Positions 24,890-36,690 of a stretch of DNA of 64,000 nucleotides are shown here, piece after piece (within the stretch, counting starts at the first letter, position 1; every line of letters starts with the position of its first letter). Below the pieces are notes generated by a model. It was not told where the DNA came from and did no database searches. It was given only the letters and a program-made list of their open reading frames with translations. This DNA is from Glandiceps talaboti (Eukaryota > Hemichordata > Enteropneusta > Spengelidae): assembly GCF_964340395.1 (NCBI RefSeq), contig NC_135562.1, positions 12,209,543-12,273,542 on the forward strand, given 5' to 3'. A program made the position numbers and the translations under genes.

Positions 24890-26860
24890 ACTTAGCAGTT
24901 TTGTATCCAGAACAGTTACAAACTAGAGGAAAATATTTCTCACTCACTCTAGACCAGTACAATATTACAAGAAGTATGCCACTGTCATGGTACTTACATC
25001 AAAATATCACCGGTCGTAGCCATATCATCCAGTAACTAGTTTACCTTTTCCAAACGTTTGAAAAGACATCTCCTTATGACAGTGTTTCAAATCTTTAACT
25101 TTTTAATTATTTTGGCGGACAACATCATGCACGTACACTTATTGTTGTACGTGAATTATTGACCATTGGAGTGGAATACAAAACACTACCGTTAAAAGTT
25201 CTCGACAGAAGTGATTGGTTGACCGTAGTTTTAACCATGCAAGCGAAGTCTTATCCACATTAGTTCTAACAATGTACTCTCTACTAAGGAATACTACTAT
25301 TTCGTGTTTAAAAAAAACACCAAGAGGAATAGACGCTTATTACTAAGTTACCATCTACTGTAGATAGACTTCTATTCATCGAAATAATCCGCATTACATT
25401 CTCAGACCACCAAATACTTGTGTGTTGGTCTGAGATTATGGAAAAGTGAAGTTAAAAAAGAGCGATTCCTTAACTTCCAGAGATCGTGTCAATTGACGAT
25501 GGGTGAATGGCTGATAATAAATTCTGAGTTGACATAAATATGAGAATATTGTCAACCCATAGTAAATATGTATATCAACCATCAGAGTCTTATAAGAGAA
25601 AAAAACAAAGTATACTGAAAAATAATGGCGTCTAAACTGGACTTTGGTCTTACAGATTTGCTAATGGCTGGTTCCTGGTGTTGCTGTAAGAACGTACATT
25701 GTACAATGTAAGCGTCACAAAACGTATGAGAAGCCTTCAGTTTCTCTAATCGTACGTGCCTTAAAACACTAACCTTAGGAATCAACTTCTCTAGCCCCTC
25801 TTTTGTAGATCTGTGTGGCATCAGTGTGTCATGTACTCATATTTCCCGCACGTTTTCACATCAAAACTAAAAATAACGTTACTTCTTCAACAAAAGACAA
25901 GTCGACCTTACATGACCTTTGGCTCACGTGAATTTCAAAACTGACATCAATAAATATGTAACTACCATGTTATGACCAATTACAACCCATTGTACGACAG
26001 TGTGTAAAAACAAATTGAACAATGTACAAGGAAACCCAAAGTAACATCAAAAGACAAGAATAGTTCTACCTGATTAAATTAGATGTTAAAAACCTAACAT
26101 AGAAACACAAACATTTAAATCATCGAAACTTATTCCACCCAAACCCAGTGTGACGTCATTTAGTAATCTAACTTACAACACCAACAAATAACCTGGACAC
26201 CATCTTGACTTGGTAGAATCTGGTCTTTATACTATTGACTTTCGATATTCACGTTGGTAACCATAATATCGAATTTTTTTTATCTTATATATTATTATCT
26301 TAGTTAAATTTCAATCATGGAAAACTTGAATAATATAAATTTTGAAATGGACAGCTAAGGAATTTATTTGTATTCCGTTTACCATGTATACGTATAGGTT
26401 CATTCATACTACGAATTTTTGTCATAAATAATTTACAAATAAGCGGGTGACTTTGTTGACAATTATCACGAGAATTGTTGACTTTTCATGATCAATCGTA
26501 TGAAAAGTTCTTGTAACTTAAATCCAGCAGGCACACTTAGTGGTAGTACGTGTGATGGTTGGGGAAAAAAACTACATGTCGTTTTGAAGATCTACTAGAG
26601 TTATTATTTGTCACCATGGTACTAACATGGATACTTACATTGTTTTGGTAGTATGTGTAAAGGTAGGACGTTGGAATGACATGCTACAAACGACATGTCG
26701 TTTTAAGACCAGACACCATCCCCTCCAAAGTTAATAGTAACTTGTGCATGTACACGACCAGACTTATAATATTCGTTCTCACCGGACAGGACGTATGATT
26801 ACCTCACCGTGGATATAGCTATTCCAGGATTATCGGCAAAGTTTTATCGATATATAATTT
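23430..26860. repeat. Large repeat, copy B
   Basis: Collinear with copy A through most of its length, interrupted by a segment carrying a long (TA)n tract. The GTGACGTCAT block is at about 26149 and the CCAGCAGGCACAC block at about 26525. Matches are interrupted by small indels, so the copies are not recent. Confidence 0.7.
24762..24885. repeat. (TATG)n followed by (TA)n
   Basis: About five TATG tetramers run into about 44 TA dinucleotides. It is a likely unstable, hairpin-prone tract. Confidence 0.95.
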
Positions 26861-26989
26861 TTATCAACAATCCACTCTTGAATGTAACTATTTTCTTATT
26901 TTCAGAAAGCGATGCTTTATGCCGGAAATGTTTACTGGCAATAAACCTTAACGGTTTTTAATTTTAATTTCGAGATAATCAAACTTAAA

Positions 26990-27940
26990 AAAACACAATG
27001 GTAAATTCAAAAATTGAAGTTAAAATGAGTGATTCCTTAACTATAAAATTAGTTTGGTTTTCTTCAAGAGACAATGCTAGAAATACCACTAAAATATAGG
27101 ATGGCTTAATTCACAAACTTTACACCCATAACGTGTTCAGAGACGGCGTCTGGTCAAGCTGACTATGGGTGATATGGTGATAATGCTGAATTGACATGAA
27201 CATGAGAATATTGTCAACTCATAATAAATGTATGATGTCTATCAACCATCAGAGTCTCATAAGAGAGAAAAAAGCATACTGAAATGGCGTCGTAACTGGA
27301 CTTTGGTCTTATACTTTTGCTAATGGCGAGGTTCTGGTGTTACTGTAAGAGCGTCCATCGTACAATATAAGCGTCATAAAACGTAGGAGAAGCCTTGATC
27401 AGTTACTCTAATCGTACATACCTTAAAACACTAACCTTAGGAATCAACGTCTCTAGCCTCTCATTTGTAGATCTTTGTGGCATCAGTGTGTCATGCACTC
27501 CTCATATTTCCCGCACTTTTTCCTATCAACATCTTCTTCAACAAAGACAAGTCGACCTTACACGACCTTTGACTCACTTGAATGTCCAAACTGTGGTCAT
27601 AAATACATAAATGTGTAACCGCCAGGCTACCCAACAATGCCAAACGGGTTGGTGGTGAACGGATTGAAAAGAAATGAATAACACACAAGAAAACCCAAAA
27701 TAACATCAAAAGACACGAAAACCCTTTCTCGATTGAACAAAATATCAACAATCCGAACATAGAAGCAAAAAAATGTAAATTATCGAAACTTTAGTCCTTC
27801 CAGCCTAGTGTGACGTCATCTAGTAATCTAACTTACAGCACCAACTAATAACCTGGACGTCAACTTGACTTGGTATAATGTGGTCCTCTACACAACATTA
27901 ATTACAATACTATTGACATCACGTTGCTAACGGCAAAGTA
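26990..27940. repeat. Large repeat, copy C (3' part only)
   Basis: Matches the distal half of copies A and B: ATGGCGTC near 27284, GTAGATCTTTGTGGCATCAG at 27467, AGACAAGTCGACCTTAC at 27545 and GTGACGTCATCTAGTAATCT at 27810. It ends shortly after the CTTGACTTGGTA block. Confidence 0.7.
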
Positions 27941-29055
27941 CATACCCAACAAAACTGTGCCTTCCCGAAGACTTGTTTATTCCATTTTATTTAAATTCAT
28001 TTGGTGACTAAACCGTTTCTTGTTCTTGGAAATATTATGCTAAAGTTGGTCCAGTGACTGTAAAGTTATTGGTAGAAGTGGTAATAACAGTTGTTTGAGG
28101 AATCATATTAAGGGTCTGAAATTCTCGAGAGGGTGTGTGTGTGTGTGGGGGGGGGGGGGCAGCACCTCTACTTGATTTTCTTTTACCCTCAACATATATA
28201 TAATATATTCACACGTACTCACTGTACACGAGATATCAATGTATAGCGTCAGCTGTTGTCCGTTCACACTTCGTCTTTATAAATAGTCGAGTATTTGTCA
28301 TTATTTGTCGTCTACATTGTTCGTTACTCAAAGACATTTTAATACTTCATTATCTTTTAAATCAATACGCCCACGTGGGCAGAAAACGAAAGTACAATTA
28401 TTAAAGTGAGTGTGTGTGGGGTGTCGAATGGTAACCACATTGTGACACTTGAAGGTGGTGGACGGCAACTTTGAGTAGTGGTCGCCAAGACTGAGTCCCG
28501 GACGGTAGCGTCCGGTGCCGTCCAGCGTGAGGAGATCCCTGAATTATATATATATATATGTGTGGGTGTGTGTGTGTGTTATTGATACTGTGTTATTTAC
28601 ACAACTCTACATACATATGTATTGAGCACTGTTTATTTCAGTATAGACATTTTACGTATACCGAGTTTCTATGTGTACATTATATACTAGTATACATGTA
28701 TGTTAATTATTAATATTATGAAAATGTTTCAACTGTTATATTTTTTGAAAAGTGATAGATTTTTATAGAATTCAATAAAGCATTATTATACTATTGTCAC
28801 AGTTTCCATTCGTATTTATTCCCACTAGATTGGGCCAGGAGAGGACTATATGAATGACTATCTGTTATCAGTCCTATTCTTGATCTGCATAATTCAAGTT
28901 CAATCAGTCCTGGCATGCATGTCACTTTATTTCAATAATTTAAATACCTTACTCCCTAGGTCATGTATGTGCATCCTTCCATGCCAACCTCTATCATAAT
29001 ACACACAAGCCAATTTCAACAAAACATGGTAAATAGCTAATACTATAGCGATCCT
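27941..29055. other. Gene-free stretch with GT and G tracts
   Basis: A (GT)n plus 13-G run lies at 28134-28160 and a TA/GT run at 28546-28580. A TATAAATA at about 28278 could be a promoter of a mobile element, but no transcript structure is visible. Confidence 0.4.
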
Positions 29056-29144
29056 CATCGAACTGTCTACAACAGTCGAGCGCCTCCACCATTACGTCAA
29101 ACTCTCACACAACTGCAAGCAAGACATCCGCATGTGGCTCCACT

Positions 29145-29666
29145 TTGCATCACATTGGAACGGTGTCTCGCTATCTGGATGACGCGCCAACCCCATCACC
29201 GAGCATGGATCTATACACCGACGTCGACACTAGCGGTCTAGGCTATGGTGGATACTACCAAGGACACTGGTTCCAGGGACACTGGGCACATGACCTCAGG
29301 CTTGACTCTAACCATTCTCTCTCCATTGCCTTTCAGGAACTATATCCGATTGTAGTAGCAAGTGTACTGTGGGGGGATAGTTGGTCATGAAAGCGCATTG
29401 TTTTTCATTCTGATAACCTCGCAACAGTGCATATCATTAACAAGGGCCAATCAAAGTCAAAAGTGATCATGATGCTTATGCGCCGATTAGTTCTAGTGGC
29501 TGTCACCTGCAGTTTTGTGTATTCCGCAGCATTCATCCCCGGTAATACTATTACTAACACAATCGCCGATTCCCTTTCTCGTTTTCAGATGCAGCGTTTC
29601 CGACAAGTAGCACCTGGAGCAGCCGCCAAGCCATGCCCCCTACCCTCCAACGTGCTCTTCACCTAA
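29145..29666 (+). pseudogene. DIRS RNase H domain remnant
   Basis: Two frame segments, split at the TGA at 29388, contain the RNase H hallmarks: LYTDVDTSGLGYGGYY (catalytic Asp), AFQELYPIVVA (catalytic Glu), FHSDNLATVHIINKGQS (Asp) and IADSLSRFQ (Asp). It ends overlapping the recombinase start, as in DIRS elements. Confidence 0.85.
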
Positions 29667-30671
29667 ACCAGGCTATCTCATCATATCAATTATCGGCACT
29701 GGGATCGAGAACCAGGTCATCCTACAACACCGGCCTACGAGCATGGCTATGTTTTACTGCTCTCTTCGACATCGCCGGTCCATCGCCTGCTTACCCCAAC
29801 ATCTCCGAGGAGATATTTATCTACTTCGTCTCCCATTGTGCTCACACACTTCGGCTCTCATACAAAACCATCAAGGTGTATTTGGCTGGGGTCCGTAACC
29901 ACTATGTTCAGGCAGGGCTTCCTAATCCATTGCTCTCTACATCTGGGCAACCACTCCTGCGACTTCAACACATCATCCGCGGCATCCGTCGTACACAAGG
30001 GGACAATCCCCATCCACGCCTACCGATCACACTTCCTCTGCTTCAAAATCTGTGCCATCTCTTGCATAACACACTGTTTGGATCGTACACGGACTTACTT
30101 CTGGAATCTGTGTTCCTTCTCGTGTTCTTTGGGTTTCTACGCTGTGGCGAGTTCACTCCCTTGACCGCATCATTCAGCCACCATATCCATCTCTGCTATG
30201 GTGATGTTTCGTTTTATCCACACCTGCGGTCTGCAGTTACGGCCACCGTTCATATCAAAGCATCGAAGACAGACCCTTTCAGGAAAGGTTTTGATCTACG
30301 ACTGTACAGAACTTCCAATACAGTGTGCCCCGTCTCTTCGCTTTCGCAGTTTCAAGTGTCGAAATACGCACGGCTATGGCAGCGCTGGCTGAGGACCCCC
30401 TCTTCGTACTACCCGAAGGGTCACCCCTGACTTCGACCAAATTCGTCATCCTTTTACGCGTGGCACTGCAACGCCTGGGACTGGACCCTTACACCTACGC
30501 CGGACACTCTTAACGCAGTGGGCCTGCCACAGCGGCTGCAGCGGCCCACCTGCCAGACCACGTCATTCGCACTTATGCTCGGATGCTGGAACAGTGACTG
30601 CTATACCACTTACATATGGACGCCTTCACATGTATTACACACGTCTTTCCAAAAACTTGCTAATGGCTGTT
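29633..30671 (+). pseudogene. DIRS tyrosine recombinase remnant
   Basis: Starts with an N-terminal SAM-like segment (RTRSSYNTGLRAWLCF). The catalytic domain has the first Arg in FGFLRCGEF, a Lys in ASKTDPFRKG and the HxxR motif near 30505-30516, which is interrupted by a TAA. The final Tyr box DCYTTYIWTP is in yet another frame (about 30595-30624). Frame changes lie near 30340-30420 and 30570-30590. It is non-functional as written. Confidence 0.86.
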
Positions 30672-32614
30672 GACTTCAAAACAAAGGCCATTGTTGAGTG
30701 TATCATCAGTTGTTAGTTTTGTTAGTTTTGGTTGTTACTTTAGTTTCCCGGATTTTTAGTTTGACTTACTTTCTTCTTTGTTGGGGGGGGGGGGGGGGGC
30801 GTCTAACGCTTTTCCAGAGTTTTTGCCTGGTAAAGGTTTTTTCTCTGGTTTTTTAGTGTGAGGCCAAGTCCGAGATTTTAGAATTTTTTTTGTTCGGGCA
30901 TGACGAGTTGGTAGGTCCTAAACTTGCGACTGACCACCATCCAGCACACCCGTGCACTCATACTCCCCCAGTCAGCACTTGCCCCCTCAGGTGTGCAGCT
31001 CTGCTGTCCTTTGGTCCTGCGTGATGAACAACACTTGCTGGCGGTTCATCCCTTCACCTCGCCCCCTGCTGTTGTCCGTTCATGTATTTCGGTCCCCGAC
31101 AGCCTTTCCCCTCTGGTTCCGTGGAGGTCCCATCCCCTCCCTTGCTGGGTTGGTGGATTGGTGTCATTTCGGTGTAGCCACTTTCACCTCGGCGGTAGGG
31201 CCCTATGCCCTCTGAGGGCGGGAAGTGTCTTCATTTCGGCTATAGTTGTTGTTTCCTCCCAGTCACAGACTCTGGCTCCAGCCCGGTCCTCCTGGGCCAT
31301 GAAACTTTGTCATTTCGATTGATGTGGCCGTACCTCAGACCTCAGTCTGATGCTGGCGGCCACTCATTTCGACGGCCATTCAAAAACCATAAAAAACTTC
31401 ATTAAAACACTACAAATTTGCACAAATTACAAATTCTACCTCTCATCTCATGGAGGTACTTCGGTCTGGTCATGGCATTTCCACCCCTCAGTCTTGGGGA
31501 CCGTACTTCGTACTTCTGCCCCCATTCGCCTCCAACTGGCATCACTCGGCCTCCAACAGGCCCCCAACTCGCCTCAACTGGCACCACAATTCATACTCGC
31601 CCATCTTGCCATCGACCAGATCAGTAGTGCCCTCTGCCCAAAGTGGTTTTGGTTTATGCTGGATTTATTTGACATGTAGTTACCGTTGCCTTTGTTATGC
31701 ATGTCTTGTATTATTGGTTTAGTATTATTTTATTTCCAATTAAACAACTTGTTTTCTAAATTATCTGGATGTGTGTGTCAAACCCAACCTAGTACATACA
31801 CACGGACGACCGGTCATGTATCTTCAACATCTATGTCACAAGGTTGTGATTTTGAATAATAGATTCTTTACTTTACTGTCCTCGTGACCTTTTGATGAAT
31901 GGTGATGACAGGTATAGGTCAGGGACCTTTTTGTGATGACAGTGTGCTAATTTACATGTCTACAGCTAAACATCTGTTGGACTTTGTGTGTACCCAATCA
32001 TCGTTAAGGAGACCCCTATAAATACTCTCGAAGCCAGTGATCACATGCTTCTGCCAACTCTGAACATCAAGGCCTGAAGGTGGATACTGCTAGCTTGGTG
32101 CTGCTGACTTGCGGGCTACTGTGTGCTGCCGCATGGGCGCGTATTACTCCACAACAAGAACTTAACCTACACCAATGGGACACTACGTTAATTTGCTAAT
32201 GGACTACGGACATTGACTGTACTTAGTACCGTGTAAAACGGGTGAGTTCATGACTTGCGGATAATTGTATACAAGACAATACGGACTGGCTGACAGCCAT
32301 TAGCGCTTCACATTTCGCGTGTACAACCGTTTGCTGCCTCGTGGACTAGAATTCGCTAAAGAATTAGTTAGTACCTGTCATCACCATAACTATGCATTTA
32401 TAAGCTGTGTTCTTTATTTTGTACAACCTGGCAAGTGTATCAGGGGATATGTATAGCACGTTCCTATTCAGTTTATGTAATATTATTTCATGGTCAAATA
32501 CAGTATTCTCGATATGTTGTTCTCTGTCGCCTCATTTATACAATACTCCATTCTATCCTTTAGTTGTATGTGTCACTCGACCATCTTGTGACAATCTATA
32601 TAACAATATTGTCA
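30672..32614. other. Gene-free, GC-richer flank of the DIRS remnant
   Basis: 30780-31680 is pyrimidine and GC rich and may be the non-coding 3' part of the element; a G run lies at 30783-30799. A TATAAATA at 32017-32024, about 200 bases before a good donor (ACGG/GTGAGT near 32240), could be a promoter plus first non-coding exon of an unseen transcript or a terminal repeat. No protein gene recognised. Confidence 0.4.
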
Positions 32615-34343
32615 TCAGACTTCTCTCAGACTTTGATTGTAACTCAACTTGGAACATACTGTGCCAAGGATTTGCTCAGCATACTCAATAGTTATTTCTG
32701 GGAAGATGTCAAAGTTCTTACACAGATATTCTATTGTTCCGTTGATTATAGGTTCTGGAGTTTCCAGCGCTTGAAGATAGGTGTGAAATTCCTCTGGACG
32801 ACTGTTCTTCACTGCCTGTACATAGAAAGGATTTGAGACACGTCTTTTCTTAGGGATTGGACAGTTGTTGATAATTTCCAATAGTTCTCCCGATTCCAGA
32901 AGTGCATTTAGTTGTTTCAAAGTGGATTGCTCTGCCAAAATATATTCTTGTTCAAGAACCTTGTTCTTCTCACTTGTCTTCTGCTTTATCTTATTGGTTG
33001 GGGCTGAACTGATGGCTGTGTTTTGATGAAGTGATGTTGCGTCTTTTGAGGAATGGATAATATGGTGGTTGATGCTTGCTCAATTTGCGTTTCAAAGTAC
33101 GGTGAGCCAACAGGTGAAGCACTGGTATTTAAGGAGACAGTAGGACTGAGTGTGAAGTCCATGTTGCCTGCAAAGACAGAATACAAAATTACTGTAATTA
33201 ATTCTTACTAGACTGGGTCATTTTGGCGCAAAAGAAAAAGAGGTTTTGGTAAAAAGTACTTTTAAAATCTTTTTCTCCCAAACTACAATGTATTGTATCA
33301 GCTGAAACTGGGTGTAAAGGTGACTTACTTTGCATAAATCTAAACTAGCACAAGAGTTGATCAGGTCATTAACATACATCAGCAAATTAAGTCTTAAAAT
33401 TGGGGAGGGGATAAAAGCTGGGAAGATGTTGAAATTTCTTGGGGGAAAAAAATTAAAACTTCTGCCTTGAAATAATATGATCAATTGCTATAATGTGTTG
33501 CTATTGTAATGTAGATGTGACTTTATTCAAGGTGACTTGGCTCAAGGTGCATAGTAATTTTAGGGCAAAACTGTTATTTTTTGGTCATTGTTGGTGGTTT
33601 TGTGTATTTTGAGAAATATTGATACTACAGGAGCGATGATACATGTATTCGGTATGCCGGTACCTCCTGAGAAGGAATGTATATAATGTTTTCTGGAGTC
33701 TTTTAATTGATGCAATGAACCCATCATTTAATTGTTAATATTTGAGTGTTTGCTGTAGTCTTTTAATTGATACAATGTTAAAGTACTATCAATAAACATA
33801 GTATATGTATATCCTGTACTTGCTGTTTTGTACTTTTTAAATGTCTAATTTACAGATCTTTACAAAACTTAATAGTCATCTTCCACTGTACTGTATAGGG
33901 CTTTATTTACATTTATCAATTTCTAAGTCAAAATATTTGGCCAAATTCACAAACACTACATGTAATACTGAGGTCTGTGTGGTTTAGTGTGCGTGTCTGT
34001 ACTGTGTGTCCTAAATAGTAATACATGTATCTTGAATGCAGTGTGTAACCAAAATCCCTTCTCTAAAAAGTTGGTCCTCAATGCCATTGGCATGATTTTC
34101 ATAATGAAATACTTATCTTATCTATTGATAAATGCATTGTCTATGGTTATTTCTAGGCATCATTACTAATTATGTGCGTTGCAGCAAACACAGGTCAAGC
34201 ATTAATTGTACCCTACAATTTTTAATTCATCCGTAATAGTGATTGATACATTTCTTACCTGGATCAGCTAAGTTTATAGTTGTCAAATTCGGTTGAGTGG
34301 GAGAAATATTGTACCACAGACTCTTCACAGACTCCTGCATACC
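32615..34343 (-). CDS. Unrecognised small gene, two exons, frame break inside exon 2
   Basis: The upstream exon (34343-34261) follows a good acceptor CTCACTAG and encodes MQESVKSLWYN to ADPG before donor CCAG/GTAAGA. The next exon starts at 33179 (acceptor CTTTGCAG). It reads MDFTLSPTVSLNTSASPVGS and a Gln-rich stretch until a TAA at 32986. A second frame, offset by one base, continues as NKIKQKTSEKNKVLEQEY, PIPKKRRVS and a helical C-terminus to a stop at 32615. Together the frames would give about 200 residues with a basic patch (KKRR). The PEEFHTYLQALE stretch faintly resembles a CARD helix, but no family is recognised. It may be a pseudogene, an assembly error or a frameshifted gene; a 5' exon may be missing. 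Confidence 0.5.
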
Positions 34344-36477
34344 TAGTGAGAGTGAACAGTGTGATACATACATGTTAACGAGATGTTTTCTTGTACATAT
34401 CTTGTAAATGTACACAAACAGGTAAATATGTACTAGTAGTGAATTATTGTAAAATAATAGCCAAATTTTTTTATACATGGCTTGGTAAAAGAAATGTACA
34501 TAAATATCTAAATAAAAAATTTTCATTAAAAAGGTCTCATTAGTATTTGTGTGTTATATGTGAAAAAAAGTGTCTGTACTGAATCCTTTCATTCCCGTCC
34601 CAGATTCTTGATAATAGACTACGAAATGCAATAACTAAACACTGGGACTGAATAGCAGACAATGAGATATTAAATCAGTTATACTCAAAAAGACCAATCA
34701 TAGCACAGAAGCGAAAAAAAAACAAACTTAAAAGACAAATGGGTCAACACTGAATTGAAGCATTCCGAATTTAAAAATCTAGCGGAAAAAGAACTAGATA
34801 ATAGGTAACACGTGTTACCACCATTAGTCGGATCAGTGGATGTTTACACTCACGGCTTGCGCTAAATGGGCAAATAACTAGTGAGTTTGTTCTTGAATTA
34901 GTAAGCTACTAATTAGTGCAAAGCTGATAAGCTCCGATAAGACATTGATATCAGGTAGGAAATAGAAAGAAAATACAGTGAGAGGAAACTATATTTGAAA
35001 TATACAGAAAATAATATTACTTAGAAATCCGGAAAATCGCGATAACAAAACTGATTATTTGTCCTTTTCCCTGTGGTCTGATGGGGCAAGACACGTGTTT
35101 CATGCATGTAGTATTCAATAATTTTTTCTAGTAAATCCTCAGATTTGCTATTTACCTCAAAACTTGGTTTCACACATTGTTCGGCACTCGCTGTAGTGCG
35201 ACTGATAACAGTTTCGTCTCAAAATCGGAAGATTTTGTTAGGTAATTTCGCCAGAACACTGTACCCAGCGGACGAGCTTGTCGGAAATTCTGCATATAGA
35301 TTATTTATATTTTATAGTCCGCGAGTGTCTGTATGAAAGTATGATAATGTCTGAAAGTTCATAAATTTGGTTTGCGAGTGAACATCTGCCTGAAAGTTTG
35401 TGAATTTGGTATGTGAGCGTGAATCTGGACAATGGGTATTTGTTGAAAGTCCCTAAAATTGTATGTGAGCGAACGTCATGAATTTGATTGGTGTCTGCCT
35501 GAAAGTATCTGTGTTTGGACTAAGTTACATAAAATGAAATAAAATGTATGATTTGCGTGTTTCAAGTGAACGTGATTGGATATCGATGTTTATATACAGT
35601 GCTGTTATCGGCGATATCCAATCAGACACATTCACGGAAGGAAGTTAGAAAGAATGTTTTTGCTGCAATTCTCTACATGGCGTCAGAAATCGGTTGATAT
35701 CTTTGACCGATTGTAACAACGACACGATGTATCTTAAGTTTATTAAATGTTTGCCGAGTAAAACGAAAACGGTCGGTTGAAAGTTCACGTTGCCGTACGG
35801 TTGTGTCCCGGGGGTTGTGTGTTCTGTTGCAAACCTTGTCTATACTTACCTCGCGATGGGTGGACTTGCGCGATCACAGAAACAAGTGTTATTTTACGCC
35901 TTCCATATACAATTGGCTAAAACACGCCGATATCATCGACATTTTATTGTATTCTGATAGAAACATTCTGATACATATCTCGGGAAACTAGTGCCTGTGG
36001 TCGGGACTGTACTTCAGAATGTGCAATCTACTCTGTAAACAAGGACTGGCCACTCAGTATTTCTTGTACCATGTCTATTTTAGAGCGGGAAAGATATATC
36101 AATCATAACGTCTTGAAATAAATTTGAAAATCACTGAAATCTTTATCCAGTATCCATCTTTCAGTATAATCACCTGTGTGCTTATTTTAATTCTAATCTA
36201 TGAAGTAGTAGAACAAGAATATTGTGCAAATTCATGTCATAACTCTGGTGATTTACACGAGGTAGAGCGCGCCTCCGGGGACACATTTATTCTATAAAAA
36301 TCTTTAAAATTTCTCCAAACTTTTTTAAACGGAAAGTTTTATTTTGTTGATCTCTCTGATATGTCAAAATCATAGTGTTTCTTTTTAAACAAACCGACAC
36401 CCCTTTCTTTCCCCCGGATCCTATATGGTTAATACAGGATTTGGCAGCCATGCTGGATTCTAAAAAGATAAGTTTGA
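34344..36477. other. Gene-free stretch
   Basis: AT-rich, without domain-bearing frames or clear exons. It could include the upstream non-coding exon or promoter of the 32615-34343 gene. One short inverted repeat is listed separately. Confidence 0.4.
35566..35635. repeat. Short inverted repeat
   Basis: GTGAACGTGATTGGATATCG (35566-35585) is matched by the reverse complement in CGATATCCAATCAGACACAT and TCAC (35612-35635). The loop is about 26 bp. The arms contain CCAAT/ATTGG pentamers in opposite orientation. Confidence 0.7.
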
Positions 36478-36690
36478 CAATATGCACTTTATTCTGTAGT
36501 TCTCAGATTTTCTTTCTTGTGATCTACAAATTATGTTAATTTCCCTTCATCAGTCACAAGGAACCCCGTCTCATATAAGATTCATACAAATAGTTGCATT
36601 TAGAATACAATCTTTAATAAATTTCATCTTTGAAAGAAAGAACAAGTTTTAAAATTATCAGATCCAGAACAGACGTAAACATGGAAGACA
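36478..36690. repeat. Dispersed repeat, copy 2
   Basis: Same orientation match to 905-1125. The preceding phrase near 36425-36475 (ATACAGGATTTGGCAGCCAT) is also related to 47722-47745, which suggests a longer mosaic repeat. Confidence 0.75.

Larger units (their letters stand above)
29060..30671 (+). mobile_element. Degenerate DIRS/Ngaro-type retrotransposon fragment
   Basis: Contains, in order, the tail of a reverse transcriptase (29060-29150, VKLSHNCKQDIRMWLHF), an RNase H domain and a tyrosine recombinase. This order defines DIRS-like elements, which integrate by recombinase instead of a DDE integrase. The copy is 5' truncated and carries at least three frame breaks and in-frame stops, so it is inactive. 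Terminal repeats could not be delimited. Base composition is clearly more GC-rich than its surroundings, which supports a separate origin. Confidence 0.88.

Noticed and set aside
24712-25035. Tyr-Ile repeat protein
   Set aside because: Translation of the (TA)n microsatellite.
32615-32938. CARD assignment for the C-terminal segment of the unknown gene
   Set aside because: Only one helix-like stretch resembles a CARD; the remaining helices and spacing do not fit.
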